NCBI GenBank assembly: GCA_002068715.1
Contig: MWAR01000488.1
Span: forward strand, 1 to 6,415
Source: a bacterium ADurb.Bin374
GTDB lineage: Bacteria; Riflebacteria; Ozemobacteria; Ozemobacterales; Ozemobacteraceae
Direction of reading: 5' to 3'
DNA length: 6,415 nt
Position numbers and translations under genes: made by a program. Below are positions 1-6,068 of the stretch, piece after piece (within the stretch, counting starts at the first letter, position 1; each line of letters starts with the position of its first letter). The notes under the pieces are model-generated. The model ran no database searches and had not been told where the DNA came from. It saw only the letters and a program-made list of their open reading frames with translations.

Positions 1-353
1 TCGTCGCCGAGCGCCGGCGAGAGCGCCGACTTCAGCTCGGTGACCGAGTTCTCGTAGATGTCGCGAAGCTGGTCGCGCGCAGCCTCGTCGAGGGTCGTGT
101 TGCGCACCTCTTCGAGGAGCTGCTTGACCATGCCACCGATCCGGATGATCTTGCCGGGCGACTCGATGTCGGGGCCTGACTCCTCGGCGGAGGACTCGGC
201 GACGCCGTCCGGAGTGACAAGTTCCGGCATGGCGAGACCGCCGTTCGTGCTTGCAACGGACGCGGAGGGATCCTCGGTGCTGGACATGACGTGGAGCATA
301 CGGGTTTCGTCGGGGCCGCCCGGGTGCGAGCTCGCGGCACCGACGACCACCAC
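1..353 (-). CDS. bpa: Bacterial proteasome activator Bpa/PafE, N-terminal part (runs off left edge)
   Basis: The visible part reads through ESPGKIIRIGGMVKQLLEEV and then a stretch with DEAARDQLRDIYENSVTEL. This closely resembles, from memory, the core of Mycobacterium tuberculosis Rv3780 (PafE/Bpa, DUF2587), which has MRIGTMIKQLLEEVRAAPLDEA at the same place. Bpa forms a ring that docks on the 20S proteasome through a C-terminal GQYL motif and opens the gate for ATP-independent degradation. That C-terminus lies outside the window, so it cannot be checked. The acidic, Ser/Glu-rich N-terminal region also fits the family. The start is uncertain. Frame-consistent candidates are GTG at 353 or 350 and ATG at 299 or 287, and none has a clear Shine-Dalgarno. 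I chose GTG 353 because the VVVVG stretch it includes resembles the VEVIGG near the start of Rv3780 and because it lies 7 nt after the upstream stop. The upstream phosphatase fragment is on the same strand, suggesting an operon. Confidence 0.82.
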   Translation of the reverse strand, partial: MVVVGAASSHPGGPDETRMLHVMSSTEDPSASVASTNGGLAMPELVTPDGVAESSAEESGPDIESPGKIIRIGGMVKQLLEEVRNTTLDEAARDQLRDIYENSVTELKSALSPALGD

Positions 354-360
354 CGGGGGC

Positions 361-669
361 TTAGCGACCGGCGACGAGCAGCGGCACGTAGACCTCGGCC
401 GACGTCATCGAACCGTGGCGGCCGATCAGCTCGTAGGGGCCGGTGTCGGTCGGATCGTCGTAGGCGACCGGCTCGCGGGCCACGAGCGCCACGTCGCCGA
501 GCCGCGCCCGCACCTCGGGGAGCACCTTCGATCCGAACCATCGCTCGTCGAGCACCTGCTCGGCCGAGACCACCCAGGCGGTATTGCTGTGGTGCTCGCG
601 GGCGGCGCGCAGCAGCGACGACGATGAGCCGGGCAGGCCGTGCAGCCATCGGAACCGGGCCTCGCCCGA
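361..669 (-). CDS. Alkaline phosphatase family / nucleotide pyrophosphatase-type protein, C-terminal fragment
   Basis: About 102 residues are readable up to a TAA at 363-361. They include RFRWLH, AWVVSAEQVLDERWFG, RLGDVALVAREPVAYDDP and the ending GRHGSMTSAEVYVPLL. From memory, this is the typical C-terminal layout of actinobacterial type I phosphodiesterase/nucleotide pyrophosphatase-like proteins. There the late HGS/HGA histidine belongs to the two-metal site and is followed by S/T-x-x-E and VPLL. The family hydrolyses phosphate mono- or diesters; the substrate here cannot be told. The catalytic N-terminal part, with the Thr/Ser nucleophile and most metal ligands, is missing. The reading frame stays open to 1185, but beyond about 669 it runs antisense to a TatD gene and loses all family resemblance. 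The true gene is therefore cut at the junction. The Bpa gene follows within a few bases. Confidence 0.72.
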   Translation of the reverse strand, partial: SGEARFRWLHGLPGSSSSLLRAAREHHSNTAWVVSAEQVLDERWFGSKVLPEVRARLGDVALVAREPVAYDDPTDTGPYELIGRHGSMTSAEVYVPLLVAGR

Positions 670-1296
670 CTGGAAATCGACGTGGCTCAGCACCTCGGGG
701 TGCACCCGCACGACGCGAAGAAGTGGGACGCCTCTTCGCCGGGTGAGCTCAGGCGCCTTGCCGGCGACCCGCGCACACTCGGGATCGGGGAGATCGGGCT
801 CGATTACCACTACGACTTTTCGCCCCGCGAGACCCAACGCGAGGTGTTTCTCGCCCAGTGGCGGCTTGGCGCCGAGCTCGACGTTCCCGTGATCGTGCAT
901 ATCCGCGAGGCGTTCGGCGATTTCTTCCATTTCATCGAAGGGGAGCCCAAACCGCCCCGCGTCCTGCTCCACTGTTTTTCGGGCGACATGGAAACCGCGA
1001 GGCGGGCTCTCGATGCCGGCTTCTCCTTCTCGATCGGCGGGCCCCTGACCTACCCGAAAAGCGAGGATACCCGGACGATCTTCAGGTTCCTCCCCGACGA
1101 TCGGATCCATCTCGAAACCGACTGTCCCTATCTCACGCCGATTCCATTCCGGGGCAAGCGGAACGATCCCTCGCTGATCGGGCATACGTTCAGGAAACTA
1201 TGCGAGGTGCGGCGCGCCGACCCCGATGAAATGGCACAGATCCTCCGCGAGAACGCCCTGCGGTTCTTCGCCCCGAAACTCATCCTGCAGGCGTGA
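640..1296 (+). CDS. tatD: TatD family metal-dependent hydrolase, 5'-truncated
   Basis: TatD proteins are TIM-barrel DNases of the amidohydrolase superfamily that need divalent metal. Numbered from the GTG at 640, the visible motifs are LGVHPHDA (19-26), GEIGLDYH with metal ligand Glu51, VIVHIREA with His87, HCFSG with His111, and the LETDCPYL segment with Asp161, followed by TPIPFRGKRNDP. The C-terminal NALRFF is also typical. The N-terminal 45-50 residues of the family, including the essential HxH metal motif, are absent. Codons before about 670 lie over the antisense phosphatase sequence and do not look like TatD. An in-frame TGA at 625-627 rules out extension further upstream. GTG 640 is therefore a formal start only; as assembled, the product should be inactive. 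In the source genome the gene is probably intact (about 255-265 aa). Confidence 0.85.
   Translation: MQPSEPGLARLEIDVAQHLGVHPHDAKKWDASSPGELRRLAGDPRTLGIGEIGLDYHYDFSPRETQREVFLAQWRLGAELDVPVIVHIREAFGDFFHFIEGEPKPPRVLLHCFSGDMETARRALDAGFSFSIGGPLTYPKSEDTRTIFRFLPDDRIHLETDCPYLTPIPFRGKRNDPSLIGHTFRKLCEVRRADPDEMAQILRENALRFFAPKLILQA
655..690. other. Probable junction between two unrelated genomic fragments
   Basis: Left of this point the minus strand encodes a convincing phosphatase C-terminus. Right of it the plus strand encodes a convincing TatD from its LGVHPHDA motif (from about 697) onward. Both genes are cut on their 5' side at the same spot, with no spacer, promoter or start region between them. I see no terminal inverted repeat, target-site duplication or transposase here that would explain a natural insertion. 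An assembly or library chimera is the simplest reading. The exact base cannot be fixed; roughly 665 to 680 fits both protein alignments best. Confidence 0.7.
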
Positions 1297-1320
1297 AAAC
1301 GTTTTCCGACGACGTATTCC

Positions 1321-1340
1321 GGGCGCTTCACGAAGCGCCC
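1321..1340. repeat. Perfect palindrome, REP-like hairpin 1
   Basis: Arms GGGCGCTTC (1321-1329) and GAAGCGCCC (1332-1340) pair perfectly over 9 bp around a 2-nt centre; a real RNA loop would open at least one more pair. It starts 24 nt after the tatD stop, so it could cap that transcript, but no T-run follows, so it is not a canonical Rho-independent terminator. Its tail, CGCCCCTGCGCA (1336-1347), recurs in the next hairpin. Confidence 0.7.
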
Positions 1341-1361
1341 CTGCGCATCGGGGCGTGGGAA

Positions 1362-1382
1362 GGGCGCGGTTGAAACCCGCCC
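1362..1382. repeat. Imperfect palindrome, REP-like hairpin 2
   Basis: GGGCG (1362-1366) and GGTT (1368-1371) pair with AACC (1374-1377) and CGCCC (1378-1382). This gives 9 bp with one bulged C at 1367. The 12-nt tail CGCCCCTGCGCA (1378-1389) is identical to that of the first hairpin, 42 bp upstream. The GGGCGG-GTTT-AAAC-CCGCCCC type of palindrome is, from memory, a common dispersed element in environmental bacterial genomes. Confidence 0.65.
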
Positions 1383-1470
1383 CTGCGCACCATTGCGTTG
1401 AAGGCAGAATTTCTGTGTCTCTGTGGTGCGACGTGCCTTTTCGGGTCAGGGGTACCATTGCGCAAAATCG
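1383..1470. repeat. Gap before aroB: sequence resembling fragments of dispersed repeats
   Basis: This stretch has no plausible gene. Two phrases resemble widespread intergenic repeat sequences I recall from many genomes. One is TTCTGTGTCTCTGTGGTG (1411-1428), whose complement is CACCACAGAGACACAGAA. The other is GGGTCAGGGGTACCATT (1443-1459), similar to GGTACCTGACCC phrases found near small IS200-like/RAYT elements. An 8-bp palindrome TTGCGCAA sits at 1458-1465, and ACCATTGCG occurs twice (1389-1397 and 1455-1462 region). The promoter for aroB should lie in or near here, but I see no clear -35/-10 pair. Confidence 0.4.
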
Positions 1471-1494
1471 GGAGAATGGGGTATCTAGAGGGGT

Positions 1495-2586
1495 ATGGAA
1501 ACACAGAAACTTTCGTTTGCGAGGCAGATGTCGCACGATATTCTTCTCGGGCATGACATCCTTTCGGAGATTGTCGGCCGGATGTCGCGGCTGGGATTGC
1601 ACAAGAGATGCATAGTCGTCACCAACGAGACCGTGGCGCGCTGGTATCTTCAGCCGCTGATCGCCGAACTCCGCACCAGGGGATTTGAAACGCACGAGGC
1701 GATCCTGCCCGATGGCGAGACGCACAAGACGCTCGAAACAGCCCAATCGCTGTTCCCGAAATTCCTCGAGGCGGGACTCGACCGTAAAAGCCCGGTCATA
1801 GCGCTCGGTGGGGGCGTCGTCTGCGATCTCGCCGGCTTTGCCGCGTCGGTCTACATGCGCGGGCTTCCGCTCGTCCTGATGCCGACATCCCTTCTGGCCA
1901 TGATCGACGCGTCGCTCGGCGGCAAGAACGGCGTCAACCTCCCCGAGGGGAAGAACCTCATCGGCACCTTCCACCAGCCGGCGCTGCTCGGCATCGATGT
2001 CTCGGCCCTCCGCACCCTGCCGCTCAACCAGCTCTCCTACGGTATCGTCGAGGCCGTGAAGCACGGCGCGATCGCCGACGCCCCGTATTTCAAGTTCATC
2101 CAGAAGAACTGCGCCTCGATCAAGGCCCGCGATCTTCCGCTCATGCAGCGGCTCGTGCGCCGCTCGCTGCACATCAAGAAAACGTTCGTCGAAGCCGACG
2201 AGCTCGACACGACGGGCAGCCGGGCCTCCCTCAACTTCGGCCACACGTTCGGCCACGCCTACGAAGCACTCGGCGGTTACCTCCGCCACCATCACGGGGA
2301 AGCCGTCGGCCTCGGCATGCTGACCGCGCTCTCCGTCTCGCGTGCCCGCGGCCTGCTCAAGGAGGACTACACCGAGAGCCTCACCTCGCTGCTGAAGGAG
2401 TTCGGTCTGCCCGTCGAGCTCCCCCGCGAATACACACCGGATGCCATAGCAAATGCTATTCTTCACGACAAGAAACGCCAGCGGGACGCGATCAAGCTGA
2501 TCCTTCCGGTTTCCCTAGGAGCCGTGGAGAAAGTCCTGGTTCCGATCTCGGACCTCAAGCCCCTTCTCGAATCCGTCATGCGCTGA
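1495..2586 (+). CDS. aroB: 3-dehydroquinate synthase
   Basis: AroB converts DAHP to 3-dehydroquinate, the second step of the cytosolic shikimate pathway, using NAD+ and a divalent metal (usually Zn2+ or Co2+). The 363-residue protein is full length for the family. Visible motifs are DGETHK (73-78) and GGGVVCDLAGF (105-115) of the NAD-binding half, and PTSLLAMIDASLGGK (130-144) followed by GVNLPEGKN. The metal ligands match Glu186 in GIVEAVKHG, His250 in RASLNFGHTFGHA, and His267 in HHHGEAVG. Arg243, Asn247, His254 and Lys189 are also in their expected places. No key residue is missing, so it should be active. ATG 1495 is the first possible start, since an in-frame TAG lies at 1486-1488. The purine run AGAGGGG (1487-1493) is unusually close to the ATG, so initiation may be weak or use GGGAG at 1470-1474. 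nrdJ follows after 51 bp. Confidence 0.97.
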   Translation: METQKLSFARQMSHDILLGHDILSEIVGRMSRLGLHKRCIVVTNETVARWYLQPLIAELRTRGFETHEAILPDGETHKTLETAQSLFPKFLEAGLDRKSPVIALGGGVVCDLAGFAASVYMRGLPLVLMPTSLLAMIDASLGGKNGVNLPEGKNLIGTFHQPALLGIDVSALRTLPLNQLSYGIVEAVKHGAIADAPYFKFIQKNCASIKARDLPLMQRLVRRSLHIKKTFVEADELDTTGSRASLNFGHTFGHAYEALGGYLRHHHGEAVGLGMLTALSVSRARGLLKEDYTESLTSLLKEFGLPVELPREYTPDAIANAILHDKKRQRDAIKLILPVSLGAVEKVLVPISDLKPLLESVMR

Positions 2587-2637
2587 TCCTTTCGCGCGTG
2601 TATTGCCTACCGACCAGAGATCACACAGGAGACCGAC

Positions 2638-4980
2638 ATGACCGCCACCGCCTCGACAAGCCTGATGCCCCGGATTTCAGCCAATGCCCAGAAGGTCCTC
2701 GCCAAGCGCTATCTCACGCGCGGGCCTGACGGACAGCCGATCGAAACGGTTGAACAGCTGTTCCACCGGGTCGCGAAGGCGATCGCTGAAGCCGAAGACC
2801 GCTTTCCCGGCTCACCATACAAGGTCGATCAGCTCGAACCGATGTTCTACGAACTGATGACCGGCATGGATTTTCTTCCCAACAGCCCCACCCTCATGAA
2901 CGCCGGAAAGCCGCTCGGACAGCTTTCCGCATGTTTCGTCCTGCCGGTGGAGGACTCGATGGACGGGATATTCGACGCCATCAAGCAGGCCGCCCTGATC
3001 CACAAGTCCGGCGGCGGCACCGGCTTCAGCTTCTCGCGGCTCCGGCCGGCGAACGATGCCGTGGCCAGCACCAGCGGCGTCAGCTCCGGCCCGATCTCGT
3101 TCATGAAGGTGTTCAACGTCGCCACCGACACGATCAAACAGGGTGGCGCCCGGCGCGGGGCGAACATGGGCATCCTGCGCGTCGACCACCCCGACATCAT
3201 CGAGTTCATCAAGTCGAAGGAAGACAACAACAGCCTGACGAACTTCAACATCTCGGTCGCCGTCACGGACCTGTTCATGGAAGCCCTCGAGAAGGACACC
3301 GAATACGATCTGATCAACCCGCGCACGAAGGCGACCGCCGGGTCGCTCAAGGCCTCAAAGGTATTTCACATGATCGTCGAACGGGCCTGGCGCAACGGTG
3401 AGCCCGGCGTCGTCTTCATCGACCGGATCAACCGCGATCAGCCGACACCCAACGTCGGCATGATCGAATCGACCAATCCCTGCGGCGAACAGCCTCTTCT
3501 GCCCTACGAATCCTGCAATCTCGGCTCGATCAATCTCGCCAACTTCGTCATCAGGGAAGGCGGCGCTGCGCGCGTCGACTACGAGCGGCTGGCCGGCGTC
3601 ATCACGCTCGCCACCCGGTTCCTCGACAACGTCATCGAGGTGAACAAGTATCCCATCCCGGCGATCGACACGATGACAAAGGCCAACCGCAAGATCGGCC
3701 TTGGCGTGATGGGTTGGGCCGACCTGCTTCTTCGCATGGGCATTCCCTACAATTCCGAGGCTGCCCTGACGCTGGCGGAAGACGTGATGCGGTTCTTCAA
3801 GCGCGAAGCATGGAACGCCTCGATCGAGCTGTCGCGCGAGCGAGGCCCGTTCGCCAACTACGCCGGCTCCGCGCTCGAAAAACGTGGCATGCCACCAGTG
3901 CGCAATGCAACGACGACGACGATCGCCCCCACCGGCACCATCAGCCTCATCGCAGGTTGTTCCAGCGGTATCGAGCCGCTGTTCGCCGTCGCTTACGAGA
4001 AGCACGTGCTCGATAAGGAGCACCTGATCGAGGTCAACGAGGATTTCCTCGCGATCGCTAAGGAACAGGGCTTCTACACACCCGAACTTCTTGAAAAAAT
4101 CGCAAAACAGGGGCATCTGCACGATCTGACGGAGGTCCCTGAAGCGGTCAGGCGGGTGTTCGTGACGGCTCACGAAATCTCGCCGGAATGGCACGTGCGC
4201 ATGCAGTCGGTGTTCCAGAAATACACCGACAACGCGGTCAGCAAGACGGTGAACTTCCCACACGAAGCCACGATCAAGGATGTCGAGACCGTGTTCCGCC
4301 TTTCGCACACTCTCGGCTGCAAGGGCATCACGGTGTACCGCGACGGGTCTCGCGAAGAGCAGGTGCTGAACCTCGGCGCGGGCCAGGGAAAAGCGGCGAA
4401 GCCCGGCCAGCCGGTCCCCGAAGGTCTGTCAACCGGGGTCCAGGTCAGCATCATGCCTCGGCCGCGGCCGGAGCGGACTATTGGCGCGACCGAGCGATAC
4501 AAAATCGGGTGCGGCAACCTGTATGTCACTGTTAACGCTGATGAAACGGGGCTCTGCGAGGTGTTCACCAGCCTCGGACGCGGCGGCGGCTGCCCGTCAC
4601 AGTCCGAAGCGTCGGCCCGTCTCGCCTCGCTCGCCCTGCGCGCCGGCATCGACGTGCAGGAGATCATCGACCAGCTCAAGGGAATCCGGTGCATGTCGAC
4701 GCTCAAGCGCGGCGGGCCGGCAAATGGCATCAAGGTCCTCTCCTGCCCTGACGCCATCGGCCGGGCCATCGAGGAATACTATCTTTCCTGCAAGGCGAAC
4801 CAGCTCCGGCCCCAGACGCCCCCGCCCTCGTCCGGCGCCGCCGCCGGCAAGGGCCAGCCGGCCGAGAGCCTGATCGATGGCGACCGCGCCCCGACCGGGT
4901 GTCCAGACTGTGGCGAGCGACTGGAGCATGAAAGCGGCTGCGTCATCTGCAAGCGATGCGGATATTCGAAGTGCGGCTGA
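2638..4980 (+). CDS. nrdJ: Adenosylcobalamin-dependent (class II) ribonucleoside-diphosphate reductase
   Basis: This enzyme reduces ribonucleotides to deoxyribonucleotides in the cytosol, with a thiyl radical generated from adenosylcobalamin, so it needs no oxygen and no small subunit. The protein has 780 residues. Visible are [12 protein letters not shown] (79-90); redox Cys99 in [20 protein letters not shown] (122-137); the catalytic NPCGE (280-284) with Asn280, radical Cys282 and Glu284; and partner Cys293 in [10 protein letters not shown]. The phosphate-binding APTGTIS follows at 430-436. A TSCPD domain spans about 615-715. After a Pro/Ala-rich linker (727-745), the tail carries CPDC (755-758) and [12 protein letters not shown] (768-779), a zinc-ribbon/redox tail usual for NrdJ. 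There is no N-terminal ATP-cone and no intein. AGGAGA at 2627-2632, 5 nt before ATG 2638, is a good ribosome site and decides the start. No cobalamin riboswitch is visible in the 51-bp gap after aroB. Confidence 0.97.
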   Translation: MTATASTSLMPRISANAQKVLAKRYLTRGPDGQPIETVEQLFHRVAKAIAEAEDRFPGSPYKVDQLEPMFYELMTGMDFLPNSPTLMNAGKPLGQLSACFVLPVEDSMDGIFDAIKQAALIHKSGGGTGFSFSRLRPANDAVASTSGVSSGPISFMKVFNVATDTIKQGGARRGANMGILRVDHPDIIEFIKSKEDNNSLTNFNISVAVTDLFMEALEKDTEYDLINPRTKATAGSLKASKVFHMIVERAWRNGEPGVVFIDRINRDQPTPNVGMIESTNPCGEQPLLPYESCNLGSINLANFVIREGGAARVDYERLAGVITLATRFLDNVIEVNKYPIPAIDTMTKANRKIGLGVMGWADLLLRMGIPYNSEAALTLAEDVMRFFKREAWNASIELSRERGPFANYAGSALEKRGMPPVRNATTTTIAPTGTISLIAGCSSGIEPLFAVAYEKHVLDKEHLIEVNEDFLAIAKEQGFYTPELLEKIAKQGHLHDLTEVPEAVRRVFVTAHEISPEWHVRMQSVFQKYTDNAVSKTVNFPHEATIKDVETVFRLSHTLGCKGITVYRDGSREEQVLNLGAGQGKAAKPGQPVPEGLSTGVQVSIMPRPRPERTIGATERYKIGCGNLYVTVNADETGLCEVFTSLGRGGGCPSQSEASARLASLALRAGIDVQEIIDQLKGIRCMSTLKRGGPANGIKVLSCPDAIGRAIEEYYLSCKANQLRPQTPPPSSGAAAGKGQPAESLIDGDRAPTGCPDCGERLEHESGCVICKRCGYSKCG

Positions 4981-5107
4981 TCGGCCGGATGACGTGCGAA
5001 CCAAATACGTGTAACATCCCCTTCAAACGATACGTTTGTTACAGCATATGGTTCTCGCGACATGCGAACCGTCTCGAGAAACATCGGCCGGGTAAACATC
5101 ACGAACC
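4980..5107 (+). repeat. Imperfect direct repeat pair after nrdJ
   Basis: Copy A (4980-5002) and copy B (5083-5107) both begin with ATCGGCCGG and end with CGAACC, with diverged middles. A third related word, GACATGCGAACC (5059-5070), matches GACGTGCGAACC (4991-5002) at 11 of 12 bases. The short word ACATC also recurs through the leader. Significance is unknown; binding sites or a decayed duplication are possible. Confidence 0.35.
5011..5042 (+). promoter_or_regulatory. Bulged hairpin in the leader of the glucosaminidase gene
   Basis: GTAAC (5011-5015) pairs with GTTAC (5038-5042), and AAACG (5025-5029) pairs with CGTTT (5033-5037) around an ATA loop. A 9-nt bulge, ATCCCCTTC (5016-5024), is left on the 5' side. 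The bulge contains TCCCCTT, the exact complement of AAGGGGA (5133-5139) in the ribosome site of the next gene. It could expose or sequester that site, or simply end the nrdJ transcript, which stopped 30 nt earlier; no T-run follows. It matches no riboswitch class I recognise. Confidence 0.35.
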
Positions 5108-5130
5108 ATACATGTTCGAGTAACCACGGG

Positions 5131-5139
5131 AAAAGGGGA
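5131..5139 (+). promoter_or_regulatory. Ribosome binding site deciding the glucosaminidase start
   Basis: AAAAGGGGA lies 6 nt before ATG 5146. It supports that start over the in-frame ATG at 5062, whose extension would place 28 non-hydrophobic residues in front of a clear signal peptide. Confidence 0.7.
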
Positions 5140-5145
5140 CATCCG

Positions 5146-5892
5146 ATGAAAACAGATCGCGGCAACCCTAGCAATATCGTCCGGAAGCTTCTCGCCTCTT
5201 TCCTGGCAATCGTCCTCCTCGGTCTCGGAAACATCGTTTTTGCCTTCGACGAAGGACTCGGCGGCTTTGTTCCCGAACAGGACACGCAACCCGCACGCCA
5301 GACCTCGACGGTCACGTCGACAGCGGTGGAGGCCGGTTCGGGAACTCAGGCCGACACACCCGTTTCCCTCGTCGTCGAGTCGCTGATCAGCTTCCTCGAT
5401 GCCCTGTCCAATCTCTTCAAAGAACTCGGGAACATAATCACTACGATCGGCGGTCCTCCAGCCAACAAAGCTGAACAGAAGAAATCCTCCTCTCCCGGCA
5501 GTAACCAGCAGTCCCCTGGACCTGCGCCCCAGCTCAACCCTCCCCAGGCGAACCTCGGCGTCGATTCGGCGGAACTCAATGCCTGGAAAGGCGGGAAACT
5601 AGCGCCTGAAAAGTTCGTCAGACTCATCGGCCCCGCCGCGAAGCAGTCGATGGCCCGCACTGGCGTGCCCGCGTCGGTCACGATCGCCCAGGCTGCACTC
5701 GAAACCGGCTGGGGTTCCTCGACGATCGGCAGCGCCAAAAACCTCTTCGGCATCAAGGGAACCGGCCCGGCCGGCTCGGTGAGCACGCCAACCCGCGAGT
5801 ATATCAACGGCCGCTATGTCACGGTCCAAGGGACGTTCCGCGCCTACAACATCTGGTCCGAATCCATTGACGATCACTCGAAACTGCTTTAG
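5146..5892 (+). CDS. Secreted peptidoglycan hydrolase, glucosaminidase (FlgJ/AcmA-like) domain, ended early by TAG
   Basis: From ATG 5146 the protein opens with a Sec signal peptide: basic Arg13-Lys14, a hydrophobic core (about 15-32), and likely cleavage after VFA (31-33). A hydrophilic region follows, including a leucine-rich segment (about 74-101) and a Ser/Pro/Gln/Lys-rich linker (about 103-150). Residues from about 152 form a mannosyl-glycoprotein endo-beta-N-acetylglucosaminidase domain, with ASVTIAQAALETGWG (catalytic-type Glu186), AKNLFGIKG and the FRAYNIWSESIDDHSKLL segment. Such enzymes cleave glycan strands in the cell wall. No flagellar rod domain is present, so it is more like a wall autolysin than FlgJ. 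The frame stops at TAG 5890-5892, after residue 248, but the family sequence continues in the same frame to TGA 6043-6045. The full protein would be 299 codons. As read, the domain lacks its last 50 residues. Confidence 0.87.
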   Translation: MKTDRGNPSNIVRKLLASFLAIVLLGLGNIVFAFDEGLGGFVPEQDTQPARQTSTVTSTAVEAGSGTQADTPVSLVVESLISFLDALSNLFKELGNIITTIGGPPANKAEQKKSSSPGSNQQSPGPAPQLNPPQANLGVDSAELNAWKGGKLAPEKFVRLIGPAAKQSMARTGVPASVTIAQAALETGWGSSTIGSAKNLFGIKGTGPAGSVSTPTREYINGRYVTVQGTFRAYNIWSESIDDHSKLL

Positions 5893-6045
5893 GGAAGTCG
5901 CTATCGACCTGCGATGGCATACAAGGACAATCCGGACATGTTCGCCGCCCAGCTCCAGCGGTGCGGCTACGCCACGGATCCGTCGTATGCGAAAAAACTC
6001 GTGAGCATCATGAAAACCTGGAACCTGTATCACTATGACACCTGA
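5893..6045 (+). pseudogene. C-terminal 50 codons of the glucosaminidase, same frame, beyond the TAG
   Basis: The frame continues without a shift after the TAG as GSRYRPAMAYKDNPDMFAAQ, then a stretch with LQRCGYATDPSYAKKLVSIM, to TGA 6043-6045. RY followed by F-x-x-x-L-x-x-x-GYATDP-x-YA-x-KL is the usual ending of this glucosaminidase domain. This segment is therefore the rest of the same gene, not a new one. It has no ribosome site or plausible start of its own. A single substitution separates TAG from many sense codons (TTG, CAG, TCG, AAG, TAC and others). Recent nonsense mutation, sequencing error and readthrough are all possible. Confidence 0.75.
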
Positions 6046-6068
6046 TCGTTTCTGACCTGCCGTCAGTC

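Noticed and set aside
58..746. Plus-strand open frames at 58-627 and 291-746
   Set aside because: They are antisense to the Bpa and phosphatase sequences, arginine/serine-rich and without motifs.
670..1185. Extension of the phosphatase frame across the junction to 1185 on minus
   Set aside because: Beyond about 669 the frame is antisense to TatD and loses all similarity to the phosphatase family.
1321..1382. Rho-independent terminators
   Set aside because: The stems are strong but no T-run follows either hairpin; the shared tail fits a repeat element better.
1198..2466. Long minus-strand open frame (422 codons) opposite aroB
   Set aside because: It is antisense to a complete aroB with all catalytic residues, shows no family motif, and spans the repeat gap. 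Codon bias in high-GC DNA commonly leaves such frames open.
2587..2637. Cobalamin riboswitch before nrdJ
   Set aside because: The gap is only 51 bp, far too short, and has no B12-box-like sequence.
3355..4308. Minus-strand open frame (317 codons) opposite nrdJ
   Set aside because: It lies entirely antisense to conserved nrdJ sequence, and its product is low-complexity with no recognisable domain.
5062..5145. Upstream ATG 5062 as start of the glucosaminidase
   Set aside because: It would put 28 unrelated residues before a standard signal peptide, has no ribosome site, and ATG 5146 has a good one.
4981..5145. c-di-AMP (ydaO) or c-di-GMP riboswitch before the cell-wall hydrolase
   Set aside because: The context is suggestive, but I cannot find the conserved core motifs of either class.
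5816..6004. Frameshift in the glucosaminidase, with a second gene at 5816-6004
   Set aside because: Family sequence resumes in the same frame right after the TAG, so this is an in-frame stop, not a frameshift. The alternative frame has no family resemblance.
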